From positions 1 through 30,283 of the forward strand of contig CAZEFI010000021.1 in assembly GCA_964511425.1 (NCBI GenBank): a stretch of 30,283 bases of DNA. Reading direction: 5' to 3'. Position 1 is the first letter of the stretch. The number at the start of each line of letters is the position of its first letter. Under the pieces are notes generated by a model that was not told where the DNA came from, ran no database searches, and worked only from the letters and a program-made list of their open reading frames with translations. Below, piece by piece: positions 18,520-27,268 of this stretch. The position numbers and the translations under genes were made by a program. The stretch comes from Bin55 sp964511425. Its GTDB lineage: Bacteria; Pseudomonadota; Gammaproteobacteria; Pseudomonadales; Azotimanducaceae.

Positions 18520-20350
18520 GCGCCGCAAGCTCCGTTTCGTATTGAATCGTCTCGTCAAGCAACCCCTGAATATCGCATAGTTCGCGATAAGGTCCGGGAG
18601 TCGCAAGGAGTTCCGTGTGGGTACCCAATTGCACTATTCGACCATGCTCCATGACCACGATGCGATCAACATTGCGAATCGTCGTCAAGCGATGGGCGAC
18701 AATAATTGTGGTTGGTTTGTGTTCGCTGCTGCCTAAATTGGAGAGGATCAAGGTCTCTGTGTGCGTATCCACACCCGACAGAACATCATCAAGAATTAGG
18801 ATTGGAGCTTTCGAAACTAACGCACGCGCTAGAGCTAACCGTTGACGTTGTCCCCCGGACAAATTTACCCCACGCTCTCCGATGCGAGTGTCATAAGCTT
18901 TGGGAAATCCCGTGATCGTGTCATGCATTAGGGACTTCGTAGTCGCGTCGACAAGTTCGTGATCGGCCGCGTTGCGCATACCTAAGAATAAGTTTTCCCG
19001 CACTGTGCGCGAAAACAAAAACGGTTCTTGCAATACACATGCGAGTTGCTTACGCAACCAGTTTACATCAACGGATTGAATGTCCCGACCATCCAGCAAG
19101 ATTCGTCCGCTTTTGATGGGATAGAATCGCAACAACGCGCGAATCAGTGTAGATTTGCCAGCTCCGGGAGGACCCACAATGCCAATCTTCTCACCCGGTT
19201 CAATGGTGAGATCAATATCTCTGAGATGCACCGCGTTATCGTTGTAAGCAAGGGATACCTTCTTAAACTCAATCCGTCCCCGTGTGGCTGTTTCTATTGG
19301 AGACTCTTGGGTCGCCTCCTGTTCGGCGTTAAGCAGATAATTGACCCGCTCTAAGGAGACTATCGTCTTACCCGCGTGTTCAACGACATCAATCAACTGA
19401 CGAATTCGCCAAACTACTATACCCGATAGCGTGATGAACAGAAACAATTCTCCAACGGTAAGCTGTCCTTGTGCGACGAGATATCCGCCCCCAATGGTGA
19501 CTATGCCAATTTGGACCGTACAGACAAAGTCGCTGATACCCCAATACCAAGATTCGTAATTCGTCATGCGAATGTACTTGTCTCGAAAATTCTGGTTCTC
19601 GCGATCGAAACGCGAATACTCATAGTCTTCCCGCGCGAACGCCTGCACAACTCGGATACCTGAGAGGTTCTCTTGAAGCACCGCAGTAAGCTTGCCTTCG
19701 GCTTCATCCGCGGTTCTAAAGAGCTTTGCAACGAATCGAAAAAAGAAAATTCCACCGGCCACAATCACCGGCAGAAGCATGATCGAGTAGAAAGTCAGAG
19801 TGGCATGACGCCAAAACAAGATGGGAACCATTACAAACACTAAGAGCAGAGCGCGAGCGAGAGCATCAACGTCGTTGTGCATGAATTGACGTAGGGTTTC
19901 CACATCAGAAGTACATCGCTGCACCAAATCACCGACTTCTTCGTGGTCGAAGAACTTCGCCTGCGCCCGATTCGTGCGGTCAAACAGCACTTCCCGAAGT
20001 CTACGAGCAATGCCTTCCGAAGCTACCGCAGATAGCCGACCACGTAGAAATTGCATAACACTGGCAACAACCGTGACTATCACACCAACGATCGCGGACA
20101 CTACTAGATAGCTTGTGAAAGGTGTAGTCGCACCGAAATTATTTGCGATTGTTTGTAAAAACGGTTGTGCAAATCCAAAATCGTCGTGCTCAATCACGTC
20201 CAGTGCGTGCATTACGATCACTGGTACGATCATCAAACCCACTACGGCCAGCGTAGAGCACAATGTGGACATCACATATCGCAGGCGATGCCCACGAGTG
20301 ACTACCCACAAATTGTGGTATGCTTGCTTACTGTTGTCTGTAGCTTTCAT
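18512..20350 (-). CDS. ABC exporter subunit with degenerate catalytic site
   Basis: The 612-residue half-transporter has an N-terminal membrane domain (for example YVMSTLCSTLAVVGLMIVPV) and a C-terminal ATPase. Walker A is GPPGAGKST and the signature is a regular LSGGQ. Walker B reads ILILDDVLSGVD, so the catalytic glutamate is replaced by Asp522. The switch His is kept (IIVAHRLTTI). This asymmetry is known from heterodimeric exporters such as BmrC/BmrD and TM287/288, where one site binds but hardly hydrolyses ATP. It is the first gene of a two-gene operon (8-base overlap) and diverges from yqgE. No Shine-Dalgarno sequence is visible at the ATG. Confidence 0.92.
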   Translation of the reverse strand: MKATDNSKQAYHNLWVVTRGHRLRYVMSTLCSTLAVVGLMIVPVIVMHALDVIEHDDFGFAQPFLQTIANNFGATTPFTSYLVVSAIVGVIVTVVASVMQFLRGRLSAVASEGIARRLREVLFDRTNRAQAKFFDHEEVGDLVQRCTSDVETLRQFMHNDVDALARALLLVFVMVPILFWRHATLTFYSIMLLPVIVAGGIFFFRFVAKLFRTADEAEGKLTAVLQENLSGIRVVQAFAREDYEYSRFDRENQNFRDKYIRMTNYESWYWGISDFVCTVQIGIVTIGGGYLVAQGQLTVGELFLFITLSGIVVWRIRQLIDVVEHAGKTIVSLERVNYLLNAEQEATQESPIETATRGRIEFKKVSLAYNDNAVHLRDIDLTIEPGEKIGIVGPPGAGKSTLIRALLRFYPIKSGRILLDGRDIQSVDVNWLRKQLACVLQEPFLFSRTVRENLFLGMRNAADHELVDATTKSLMHDTITGFPKAYDTRIGERGVNLSGGQRQRLALARALVSKAPILILDDVLSGVDTHTETLILSNLGSSEHKPTTIIVAHRLTTIRNVDRIVVMEHGRIVQLGTHTELLATPGPYRELCDIQGLLDETIQYETELAAHG

Positions 20351-20532
20351 TATTGTTTTTGATTTACAAATTGGAGTATTTGCAGTACCAACTGGATGCT
20401 AGAACCAATTGCAGAAAGTTTTAGAACCAAGCAAACGGTATGGTTCTTGTTCGCTCAGAACTTAAGAATCCTCTGCATTCATGCAAAATTTAATTTTGCG
20501 TTGGGCTTAAATCTGCACCTGCGTATGACTGC

Positions 20533-20577
20533 GGTGTGGTGGCATGGTTCCACCAAAAAGAACCTACACCTCACACC
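20533..20577 (+). promoter_or_regulatory. Structured leader upstream of yqgE
   Basis: Nested inverted repeats lie 32 bases before the yqgE start. GGTGTG (20533-20538) can pair with CACACC (20572-20577). Inside, GGTGG (20538-20542) with CCACC (20550-20554) and GGTTC (20546-20550) with GAACC (20560-20564) share a base and so compete. This could be a switching leader RNA or DNA-level symmetry in the divergent promoter region. It matches no riboswitch class I recognise. Confidence 0.35.
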
Positions 20578-20608
20578 AATCTTAAACTCTTGGATATATC
20601 ATTATCGA

Positions 20609-21181
20609 ATGGACGTTGAATCACTTACCAACCACTTCTTACTCGCGCTCCCCATCCAATCAGAGTCTTACTTTGAAGATTCGGTTACGCTCCTAGTCAA
20701 GCACAACCAGGAGGGCGCGATGGGTTTCATTGTCAATCGGCCTACTCCAGTCTCTTTAAAGGATGTCCTAATTCGCGTCGAGCTCAAGACTAAACTTGAG
20801 ATCAAAGGAATGATGCTCGAAGGTGGCCCCGTTAGTCGGACCTTTCCAAGCATGATTCATACCAATGAGTTTAGTACTGACGAAACGTTTAAGGTCACCG
20901 AAGACATCTCAGTTACCATGCAAGAAAGTCATGGCGGAGTCTACGAAACCTTAAAGGCAATTGCCGAGGGCAAAGGCCCTCAAGAGTACCTGTTTCTCTT
21001 GGGATACGCAGGTTGGGGTCCTGGACAACTAGAAAGTGAACTTGAAGACAATGCTTGGGTTACTTGTCCAGCCGACCGACAGATTTTATTCGACGAACCC
21101 TTTGACAACCGATTGCAAAAAATTACCGATCAACTTAACGTGGACTTTGACCGGTTCGTTTTTCAAGGAGGCGATGCGTAG
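20609..21181 (+). CDS. yqgE: YqgE/UPF0301 (DUF179) family protein
   Basis: The frame is open from 20396, but the family start matches the ATG at 20609 (MDVESLTNHFLLALPIQ), giving 190 residues, the usual size. Conserved blocks are visible: HNQEGAMGFIVNRP, MMLEGGPVSRTF and LGYAGWGPGQLESELEDNAW. The biochemical role of the family is not settled. The gene is nearly always beside ruvX, as here, where the ruvX ATG directly follows its stop. In Pseudomonas the gene before it is tonB; here about 13.8 kb intervenes. Confidence 0.95.
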   Translation: MDVESLTNHFLLALPIQSESYFEDSVTLLVKHNQEGAMGFIVNRPTPVSLKDVLIRVELKTKLEIKGMMLEGGPVSRTFPSMIHTNEFSTDETFKVTEDISVTMQESHGGVYETLKAIAEGKGPQEYLFLLGYAGWGPGQLESELEDNAWVTCPADRQILFDEPFDNRLQKITDQLNVDFDRFVFQGGDA

Positions 21182-21592
21182 ATGCCCCACCGGAAAGGTG
21201 CATTGACGTTTGATTTTGGGATGAAACACATCGGTGTTGCCAGCGTCGAAGTAACTTCGCGAATCGTCGGTCCAAAATGTACTTTATCCGCAAACCACGG
21301 TAAACCCAATGTCGACCAGTTAGACTTCTTAGTGGATGCCTGGCAGCCCACCGATTTGGTCGTTGGTCTACCCTTAAACATGGATAGCAGTGAGTCGAAG
21401 ATGTCCCGCGCCGCACGCAAATTTGGTCACTATCTGGAAAAACGATTTCATTTGCCCGTACATTTCGTCGATGAACGATTGAGCTCCTACGATGCGGCAC
21501 AACGCGAAGGCACAAAGAACGCTGATCATGCACTCGCCGCGGTCGCCATTGGCGAAACATGGTTGCACGACCAGATCGTTTCTCGGCGTTAA
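21182..21592 (+). CDS. ruvX: RuvX/YqgF, Holliday junction resolvase-like RNase for 16S rRNA processing
   Basis: The 136-residue product has the RNase H-like fold of the YqgF family: FDFGMKHIGVA with catalytic Asp11, VVGLPLNMDSSESKMS, the FVDERLSS block with the second acidic residue, and a C-terminal DHALAAVAI block with the last acidic residue. The family is implicated in 5'-end maturation of pre-16S rRNA. AAGGAGG at 21165-21171, inside the end of yqgE, is a strong ribosome site 10 bases before the ATG. Start and stop codons of the two genes abut, so they should be translationally coupled. Confidence 0.95.
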   Translation: MPHRKGALTFDFGMKHIGVASVEVTSRIVGPKCTLSANHGKPNVDQLDFLVDAWQPTDLVVGLPLNMDSSESKMSRAARKFGHYLEKRFHLPVHFVDERLSSYDAAQREGTKNADHALAAVAIGETWLHDQIVSRR

Positions 21593-21599
21593 GTCAACA

Positions 21600-22322
21600 G
21601 TGTTAGTTTCCTCTCCGGAAGTTTCGATTCCGTCTCCAAATATAGCACAACGGACCACAGAGGTAGTCGCCGAAGTTCGTTCGATTGCACAGCGAGCGGA
21701 CCGTGATCCAACACAGATCAAAATCCTGCCGATCAGTAAACAGAAAACTGTGCCGGACATTCGCGCTCTAATGTCTCAGGGCTTCTGCGAGTTTGGCGAG
21801 AGTTATGTCGCTGAAGCACTACCGAAAATTGAAACTCTTGCCGCCGCGCAATGCATTTGGCATTATGTCGGAGTCGTTCAGTCGAACAAAACCAATCGGA
21901 TTGCGAAGTATTTCGACTGGGTCCAGTCGGTCGATCGGCTTCATATTGGCAAACGTCTAGCAGACGCGCGCAATGTATGCTCAGAGACCCCATTGAACAT
22001 CTGCGTACAGGTCAACATTGATGACGAACCCACTAAAGCCGGAGTATCCGTGGACGAAGTACCTGACTTGGTTGAGAAGCTCCAAGAACTTCCCCAGCTT
22101 CGGATTCGCGGATTAATGACCATTCCAAATCCCAAAGCGCATCAAGATGCGACACGTTTATCGTTCCGGCGTATGCGAGAACTCTTCGAAAGACTAGAGC
22201 CGAAAGCCTCATCGCAATGGGACACTTTATCGATGGGTATGTCAGCAGATTTCGGCATCGCGATCGAAGAGGGCGCGACCATGGTCCGAATTGGGACGGC
22301 GTTATTTGGACCAAGAACATGA
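21600..22322 (+). CDS. yggS: YggS/PLPBP family pyridoxal-phosphate homeostasis protein
   Basis: Members bind PLP without known enzymatic activity and keep vitamin B6 and amino-acid pools balanced. The frame extends into ruvX, but homology begins only around QRTTEVVAEVRSIA, so the GTG at 21600 is chosen, 8 bases after the ruvX stop, giving 240 residues (E. coli: 234). The PLP lysine is Lys47 in ILPISKQK. Other family blocks are FGESYVAEALPKI, WHYVGVVQSNKTNRIAKYFD and SMGMSADFGIAIEEGATMVR. No clear Shine-Dalgarno sequence precedes the GTG. proC follows with a 4-base ATGA overlap, an arrangement common in proteobacteria. Confidence 0.94.
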   Translation: MLVSSPEVSIPSPNIAQRTTEVVAEVRSIAQRADRDPTQIKILPISKQKTVPDIRALMSQGFCEFGESYVAEALPKIETLAAAQCIWHYVGVVQSNKTNRIAKYFDWVQSVDRLHIGKRLADARNVCSETPLNICVQVNIDDEPTKAGVSVDEVPDLVEKLQELPQLRIRGLMTIPNPKAHQDATRLSFRRMRELFERLEPKASSQWDTLSMGMSADFGIAIEEGATMVRIGTALFGPRT

Positions 22323-23125
22323 CAGATCGCATTGCAATATTGGGCAGTGGACACATGGGCTCCGCGATGGCACAAGGAATCCTAAAAAATCACGCTCTTG
22401 CGGTGTCTCTCGTTGTCGCTGATCCTAATCTTGAAAAACTCGAACAATTCACTGAGACTGCCGCTATCGCTACGAACGATAGTCTAGTTGCTGTGCGGAA
22501 CGCTGATACAGTCATCCTAGCGATGAAACCTCAAGACGTTCAAACTGCTCTAGAAGAATGTGCGATTTACCTTGACGATAAGCTCATTATTTCTGTCGTT
22601 GCGGGTGTTCCAATAGCGCGATTGGCAGAGTGGCTTCCGATAAACACACCGATCGTGCGTTGCATGCCGAACACCCCTGCATTGCTTAGCGAAGGAATCG
22701 CTGGCGTGTTTGCTAACTCCATCGTTGTTCCTAGTCAAGAGGAGCTCACTACCAAGTTGTTGCAGTCTTTAGGAAAGGTACTTTGGCTCTCGTCAGAAGA
22801 GCAACTGCACGTCGTTACTGCACTATCGGGTAGTGGTCCCGCGTACTTCTTTTACATAATGGAAGCTATGATAGACGCGGGGTGTAAATTAGATCTCGAT
22901 CGGGCGGTAGCCGACCAATTAGTCTTGCAAACTGCGATTGGCGCAGCAAAAATGGTCCAACACACGAAGCTGGCACCAAAATCTCTAAAAGAACAAGCAG
23001 CAACCCCAGGAGGAACTACAGTAGCAGCTTTGAAATCCTTAAAAGAAAATAAAGTACACTCCGCGATCGCTTTGGCAGTGGAAAGTGCATACACCCGCTC
23101 AGTCCAAATTGCAGAAGAGTACTAG
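22319..23125 (+). CDS. proC: Pyrroline-5-carboxylate reductase
   Basis: It catalyses the last step of proline synthesis, reducing pyrroline-5-carboxylate with NAD(P)H. The ATG at 22319 overlaps the yggS stop (ATGA) and gives 268 residues, one fewer than E. coli ProC. The N-terminal Rossmann loop is ILGSGHMGSAMAQGIL (Gly9, Gly11, Gly14). CMPNTPALLSEGIAGVF and the ProC signature TALSGSGPAYFFYIMEAMID are present, followed by ATPGGTTVAALKSL. A longer upstream frame exists but would lie inside yggS and lacks homology. Confidence 0.97.
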   Translation: MTDRIAILGSGHMGSAMAQGILKNHALAVSLVVADPNLEKLEQFTETAAIATNDSLVAVRNADTVILAMKPQDVQTALEECAIYLDDKLIISVVAGVPIARLAEWLPINTPIVRCMPNTPALLSEGIAGVFANSIVVPSQEELTTKLLQSLGKVLWLSSEEQLHVVTALSGSGPAYFFYIMEAMIDAGCKLDLDRAVADQLVLQTAIGAAKMVQHTKLAPKSLKEQAATPGGTTVAALKSLKENKVHSAIALAVESAYTRSVQIAEEY

Positions 23126-23130
23126 TTGCA

Positions 23131-23664
23131 ATGGTAACAGCACTTCTGATCCTTGTACTTAAGACGTTTGCTATCTTCTGCTTACTTAGATTCCTGTTCC
23201 AACTCGCAGGAGCGAACCACTTTAATCCGTTGGTGAGTGCATTCGCGAAAGTTACAAATCCAGTACTCCAACCCTTACGTCGAGTTCTCCCTAAACATCG
23301 TCTCATCGACTTTAGTTCGGGCCTTGCTGTAATTGTCCTCCACATCATGATCGCATTCCTTGGCATACCCGGTGCGTTAAAAACAGGAGTAGCTCATTTG
23401 GTTATATTGATCGGTGTGCTTAAATCGATTGAACTAACCTGTTGGGTTTATATCATTGCGATTATTCTTACCGTTGTCATGAGTTGGATTGCGCCGAACG
23501 TCTACTCCCCTGCAACCGAACTGGCGCGAGTACTAACAGAACCGATTTTGCGGCCATTACGCAAGTTCTTACCTGCTATGGGGGGATTCGATTTCTCTCC
23601 CATGCTGGCGATGATGGGACTATTTTTTGTAGTCTATACGATTCGCCAATTCCTAGGGACGTAG
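23131..23664 (+). CDS. yggT: YggT family integral membrane protein
   Basis: The 177-residue, very hydrophobic product has two YggT repeats, each with membrane segments followed by a short motif: FNPLVSAFAKVTNPVLQPLR in the first half and the matching PATELARVLTEPILRPLRKF in the second. About four membrane segments are expected. The family is linked to osmotic stress tolerance and, in other phyla, division or membrane-complex assembly; the exact role is open. It starts 5 bases after proC and stops 8 bases before rdgB, so it belongs to the same transcript. Confidence 0.93.
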   Translation: MVTALLILVLKTFAIFCLLRFLFQLAGANHFNPLVSAFAKVTNPVLQPLRRVLPKHRLIDFSSGLAVIVLHIMIAFLGIPGALKTGVAHLVILIGVLKSIELTCWVYIIAIILTVVMSWIAPNVYSPATELARVLTEPILRPLRKFLPAMGGFDFSPMLAMMGLFFVVYTIRQFLGT

Positions 23665-23672
23665 TGCACAAC

Positions 23673-24380
23673 ATGGCACACTGCTCGCGATCGAGTGAAA
23701 AATCTAGAGTTGTCATTGCCACCCACAATAAGCATAAATTTGCAGAGCTCACAGCCTCGCTACACCAAGTACCTTTTGAATTTCTTCCGCTCCAAGACTG
23801 GAATCTCGAACCGCCGGTAGAAACCGGCACCACATTCATAGAAAACGCGTTGTTAAAGGCCCGCCATGCTTGTCGCTTCACAGGTCTTCCCGCAATTGCG
23901 GATGACTCTGGACTCATTGTTGATTTACTAGACGGCGAACCTGGTATTCACTCGAGTCGGTACGCGAGCGATAACGCTACGGACGTAGAAAACAACACCC
24001 TGTTGCTGGAACGAATCAAGGCTAAGAGAATGCAGAGTGAACCCGTCATTGCGCGTTTTGTTGCGGTCCTAGTCTACATGGAGCATGAATCCGATCCCTC
24101 TCCGAGTATTGCGGAAGGATGTTGGCGAGGATCGATCGTGAAGGAACCACGAGGTAAACATGGATTTGGATACGATCCACTATTTCTTCCTACCAACTCC
24201 ACCCTTACCGCCGCGGAACTCGGTCCCAGCATAAAGTACCGCGAAAGTCATCGAGCCAAAGCTGCACGGCAATTGATTCCTATGTTGTTAGATTGCGGTG
24301 AAGACCTTTCCAAGGAAAAGTCCGTGCAATCTCATCCTCCAATGACCGAAAACTCTTTTCTTCGTTCGAATAAGCACTAG
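23673..24380 (+). CDS. rdgB: RdgB/HAM1-type dITP/XTP pyrophosphatase
   Basis: It hydrolyses non-canonical purine nucleoside triphosphates (dITP, XTP) to monophosphates, keeping deaminated bases out of DNA and RNA. Family blocks: VVIATHNKHKFAEL, ETGTTFIENALLKARHA, AIADDSGLIVDLLDGEPGIH, GFGYDPLFLP and SHRAKAARQL. The ATG at 23673 is preferred; a GTG at 23664 is an alternative. At 235 residues it exceeds the roughly 197 of E. coli, mainly through a polar C-terminal tail of about 30 residues after the normal end (CGEDLSKEKSVQSHPP onward). hemW follows after 24 bases. Confidence 0.95.
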   Translation: MAHCSRSSEKSRVVIATHNKHKFAELTASLHQVPFEFLPLQDWNLEPPVETGTTFIENALLKARHACRFTGLPAIADDSGLIVDLLDGEPGIHSSRYASDNATDVENNTLLLERIKAKRMQSEPVIARFVAVLVYMEHESDPSPSIAEGCWRGSIVKEPRGKHGFGYDPLFLPTNSTLTAAELGPSIKYRESHRAKAARQLIPMLLDCGEDLSKEKSVQSHPPMTENSFLRSNKH

Positions 24381-24404
24381 TTCGCCAATTGGTCAGTCCC
24401 AGTA

Positions 24405-25493
24405 ATGAGTGGGCTTTACGTACACATCCCTTGGTGCATTAAGAAATGTCCTTATTGCGATTTCAATTCTCACGAAAAGGACTCTATATTTGACGAGATC
24501 CGCTACGTTGCGCGGCTGATCGAAGATTTTGAAGCGGAATTTAATCGAGATTTCCCTTCGCTAGACACAGTCTACTTTGGCGGTGGTACGCCGAGCCTGT
24601 TTAATCCGGATTCTTTTGGAGAGATCCTAGAACGCCCCGAGTTCGCCAATGTATCAGAAGTCACCATGGAGGCGAATCCGGGTACAGTTGAACATCGAGA
24701 TTTCGCATCGTATCGTGCTGCTGGGATCAATCGCCTATCCTTAGGTGTGCAATCGTTCAACGACCATTACCTGCCTGTGTTAGGGAGAATCCATGATGCG
24801 CAACAGGCTCGAAAAGCTTGTGTTCGAGCCTTGAATGCAGGATTTGATAGCGTAAATTTTGATTTAATGTATGGGTTACCTGAACAGTCGATACACCACG
24901 CGCTTGAAGATTTACACGCCGCGATAGAACTAGAGCCGCAGCACATTTCGTGGTACGAACTCACGATCGAGCGCAACACCGTGTTCGGTAAGCATCCTCC
25001 AAAGTTACCACCACTCGAAGATCGACTTGAGATGAGCAATCGAGGCGTTGAAATGCTCGCAGACTCGGGTTATCGCAGATACGAAGTCTCAGCTTATGCA
25101 CGAGACAACCTAATCTGCGAGCACAACCATAACTACTGGACATTCGGAGATTACATTGGCATCGGAGCCGGAGCACACGGAAAGATATGGCGCGACGAAA
25201 AACATGTCAGAACCCAAAAGCCGAAAATGCCAAAGTCTTATCTACAGAGAGTGCAAGGCACTGAATTACCGATAGATCAAGACAGGCTACCTGTTGAATT
25301 TATGATGAATGTTTTGCGGCTCACCGCAGGCGTGTCTGAAACAACGTTCTCAGCGCAAACCAAGTTGCCGTTCAGTCACATTGAACCCATCCTCAATAAA
25401 TTACGATCGTGGGAATTGATGGAACAAGAAAAAATCCAATTAACAGCATTGGGATACACGCAACTCGACAGTGTGGTCGCTCAGTTTTTGTGA
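24405..25493 (+). CDS. hemW: HemW, radical-SAM heme chaperone
   Basis: The 362-residue product has the radical SAM cluster motif CIKKCPYCDF (Cys11, Cys15, Cys18, Phe20), the GGGTPSLF SAM-contacting segment and the motif HNHNYW at residues 240-245. That separates HemW from true HemN coproporphyrinogen dehydrogenase, which it resembles. HemW binds heme and delivers it to respiratory enzymes. It is the last gene of the housekeeping run and follows rdgB as in many gammaproteobacteria. The start ATG lacks a clear ribosome site, which fits coupling from rdgB. No terminator is obvious afterwards. Confidence 0.95.
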   Translation: MSGLYVHIPWCIKKCPYCDFNSHEKDSIFDEIRYVARLIEDFEAEFNRDFPSLDTVYFGGGTPSLFNPDSFGEILERPEFANVSEVTMEANPGTVEHRDFASYRAAGINRLSLGVQSFNDHYLPVLGRIHDAQQARKACVRALNAGFDSVNFDLMYGLPEQSIHHALEDLHAAIELEPQHISWYELTIERNTVFGKHPPKLPPLEDRLEMSNRGVEMLADSGYRRYEVSAYARDNLICEHNHNYWTFGDYIGIGAGAHGKIWRDEKHVRTQKPKMPKSYLQRVQGTELPIDQDRLPVEFMMNVLRLTAGVSETTFSAQTKLPFSHIEPILNKLRSWELMEQEKIQLTALGYTQLDSVVAQFL

Positions 25494-25655
25494 CTCATAG
25501 CGAAGGGTAACGAACTCAAAACACCGAGTCCAAATACTCAAACCTCCTGGTTTCTACTCGTTACAATAAGAGTATTATTGAACAATATCGCGACGTTCAA
25601 ATTGGTCTTTCGACATAAAAATTTCAACAATGTGATTGCGAAGAGGGAAAAACCT

Positions 25656-27179
25656 ATGTATCAACGAGAACCCACGCTGTCCACAGCTGCAACAACGGTT
25701 GGGCACTTCATTGGTGGCGAGATGGTTTTTCGTTCGTCCCGAACATTGCCCATCGAAGATCCTGCAACTGGCAACTCCATTGGCACGGTAGAACTAGCAA
25801 ACAGTTCTACAGTGGATGATGCCGTCAATGTCGCACAACACACATTTCCAGAGTGGCGTAGTACGCCACCCGTGAAACGAGCGCGAGTCATGTTCAAATT
25901 CAAGCAACTCTTGGAAGAGAACGCGGTCGAAATTTGCGAACTTATTACACTAGAACATGGTAAAACCATAGAAGATGCTAAAGGAGAGCTTCAAAGAGGA
26001 ATCGAAGTCGTTGAATACGCCTGCGGTATTCCAGAACTCTTGAAAGGCGAACACACACCTAGTGTGGGTACCAATATTGATAGTTGGTCTCAGTTTCAGC
26101 CGCTCGGTGTCGCTACTGGCATCACACCGTTTAATTTCCCAGCTATGGTGCCAATGTGGATGTATCCGATCGCGCTCGCGTGTGGTAATACCTTCGTTCT
26201 CAAACCTTCCGAGCTAGATCCATCTGTATCGATGTTTTGTGCGCGGTTACTACGCGAATCGGGGCTACCAGATGGCGCGTTCAATATCGTAAACGGAGAC
26301 CGTGAAGCGGTAGACGCATTGCTGGTGCATCCAGTCGTTCAAAGTGTGAGTTTTGTCGGTTCAACTCCGGTCGCTGAACATGTTTATGTAACCGGGACGA
26401 AGAACGGCAAACGTGTCCAAGCTCTGGGTGGCGCGAAGAACCACGCTATCGTCATGCCCGATGCGGATATTGATCAAGCAGCCAATGCAACCTTAGGTGC
26501 TGCGTATGGATCATGTGGTGAGAGATGCATGGCGATCTCGGTGGTGATTTGTGTTGGGGATCAAACTGCTACCGACTTCATCGCAAAAATTCAATTAGGA
26601 CTCAACAAACTAAGGGTTGACAGTGGTTTTAATTCCACAAGTGATATGGGTCCCCTGATCTCTAAACGACACCTTAAGCGGGTTCGAGACTTTGTAGATC
26701 TCGGCGTTCAGGAAGGAGCGGATCTAGTCGTCGATGGACGCGATCTCGTAGTGAGCGGACTTGAAAAAGGGCACTTTTTAGGACCGTGTTTGTTCGATCG
26801 CGTAAATCCAAATATGCGCATTTACCAAGAAGAGATTTTTGGTCCGGTGCTATGTATCGTGCGCGCTCAAACACAGGAAGAAGCCATGACCATTGTCGAC
26901 GACCATCCTTATGGGAATGGGACATGTATCTTCACCCGCGACGGGGAAGCAGCCCACTTCTTTGCGGAAAACATCAAAATCGGTATGGTTGGGATCAACG
27001 TTCCTCTCCCTGTTCCGGCGGCTGTCCATAGCTTTGGTGGCTGGAAACGATCGCTATTCGGAGACCTCGCAGCATACGGCCCGGATGCTGTTCGTTTCTA
27101 TACTCGTCGCAAGACGATTACAGAACGTTGGCCAGCGGGTGGCGTGCGAGAGCAAGCTCGCTTTTCATTCCCAAGCTAG
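25656..27179 (+). CDS. mmsA: Methylmalonate-semialdehyde dehydrogenase (CoA-acylating)
   Basis: It oxidises methylmalonate semialdehyde (and malonate semialdehyde) to propionyl-CoA or acetyl-CoA with NAD+, in valine, beta-alanine or inositol breakdown. The frame opens at 25578, but the ATG at 25656 has a purine-rich GAGGGA site 7 bases before it and starts just before the conserved HFIGGE, giving 507 residues (family about 500). Diagnostic segments: GITPFNFPAMVPMWMYPIA, FVLKPSELDP, VSFVGSTPVAEH, catalytic Cys291 in GERCMA (usually GQRCMA), IYQEEIFGPVLC and FGGWKRSLFGD. No other valine-degradation genes flank it, so it stands alone here. Confidence 0.95.
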   Translation: MYQREPTLSTAATTVGHFIGGEMVFRSSRTLPIEDPATGNSIGTVELANSSTVDDAVNVAQHTFPEWRSTPPVKRARVMFKFKQLLEENAVEICELITLEHGKTIEDAKGELQRGIEVVEYACGIPELLKGEHTPSVGTNIDSWSQFQPLGVATGITPFNFPAMVPMWMYPIALACGNTFVLKPSELDPSVSMFCARLLRESGLPDGAFNIVNGDREAVDALLVHPVVQSVSFVGSTPVAEHVYVTGTKNGKRVQALGGAKNHAIVMPDADIDQAANATLGAAYGSCGERCMAISVVICVGDQTATDFIAKIQLGLNKLRVDSGFNSTSDMGPLISKRHLKRVRDFVDLGVQEGADLVVDGRDLVVSGLEKGHFLGPCLFDRVNPNMRIYQEEIFGPVLCIVRAQTQEEAMTIVDDHPYGNGTCIFTRDGEAAHFFAENIKIGMVGINVPLPVPAAVHSFGGWKRSLFGDLAAYGPDAVRFYTRRKTITERWPAGGVREQARFSFPS

Positions 27180-27268
27180 TTCCACAGCTCACACTGGATT
27201 ACTTCGTCTAAAACACAGTGCGAGTCGCAAGTTCCACAACAGACGTAGATACCGTGGGTCTCTACTCC

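Noticed and set aside
20609..25493. Idea that housekeeping genes here lack ribosome sites while envelope genes have them
   Set aside because: ruvX has a strong AAGGAGG, and the first ABC gene and the 27990-28886 barrel gene lack a good one, so the split does not hold.
24405..25493. hemN (coproporphyrinogen dehydrogenase)
   Set aside because: The CxxxCxYC motif near residue 11, the HNHNYW motif, the length and the rdgB linkage all point to HemW instead.
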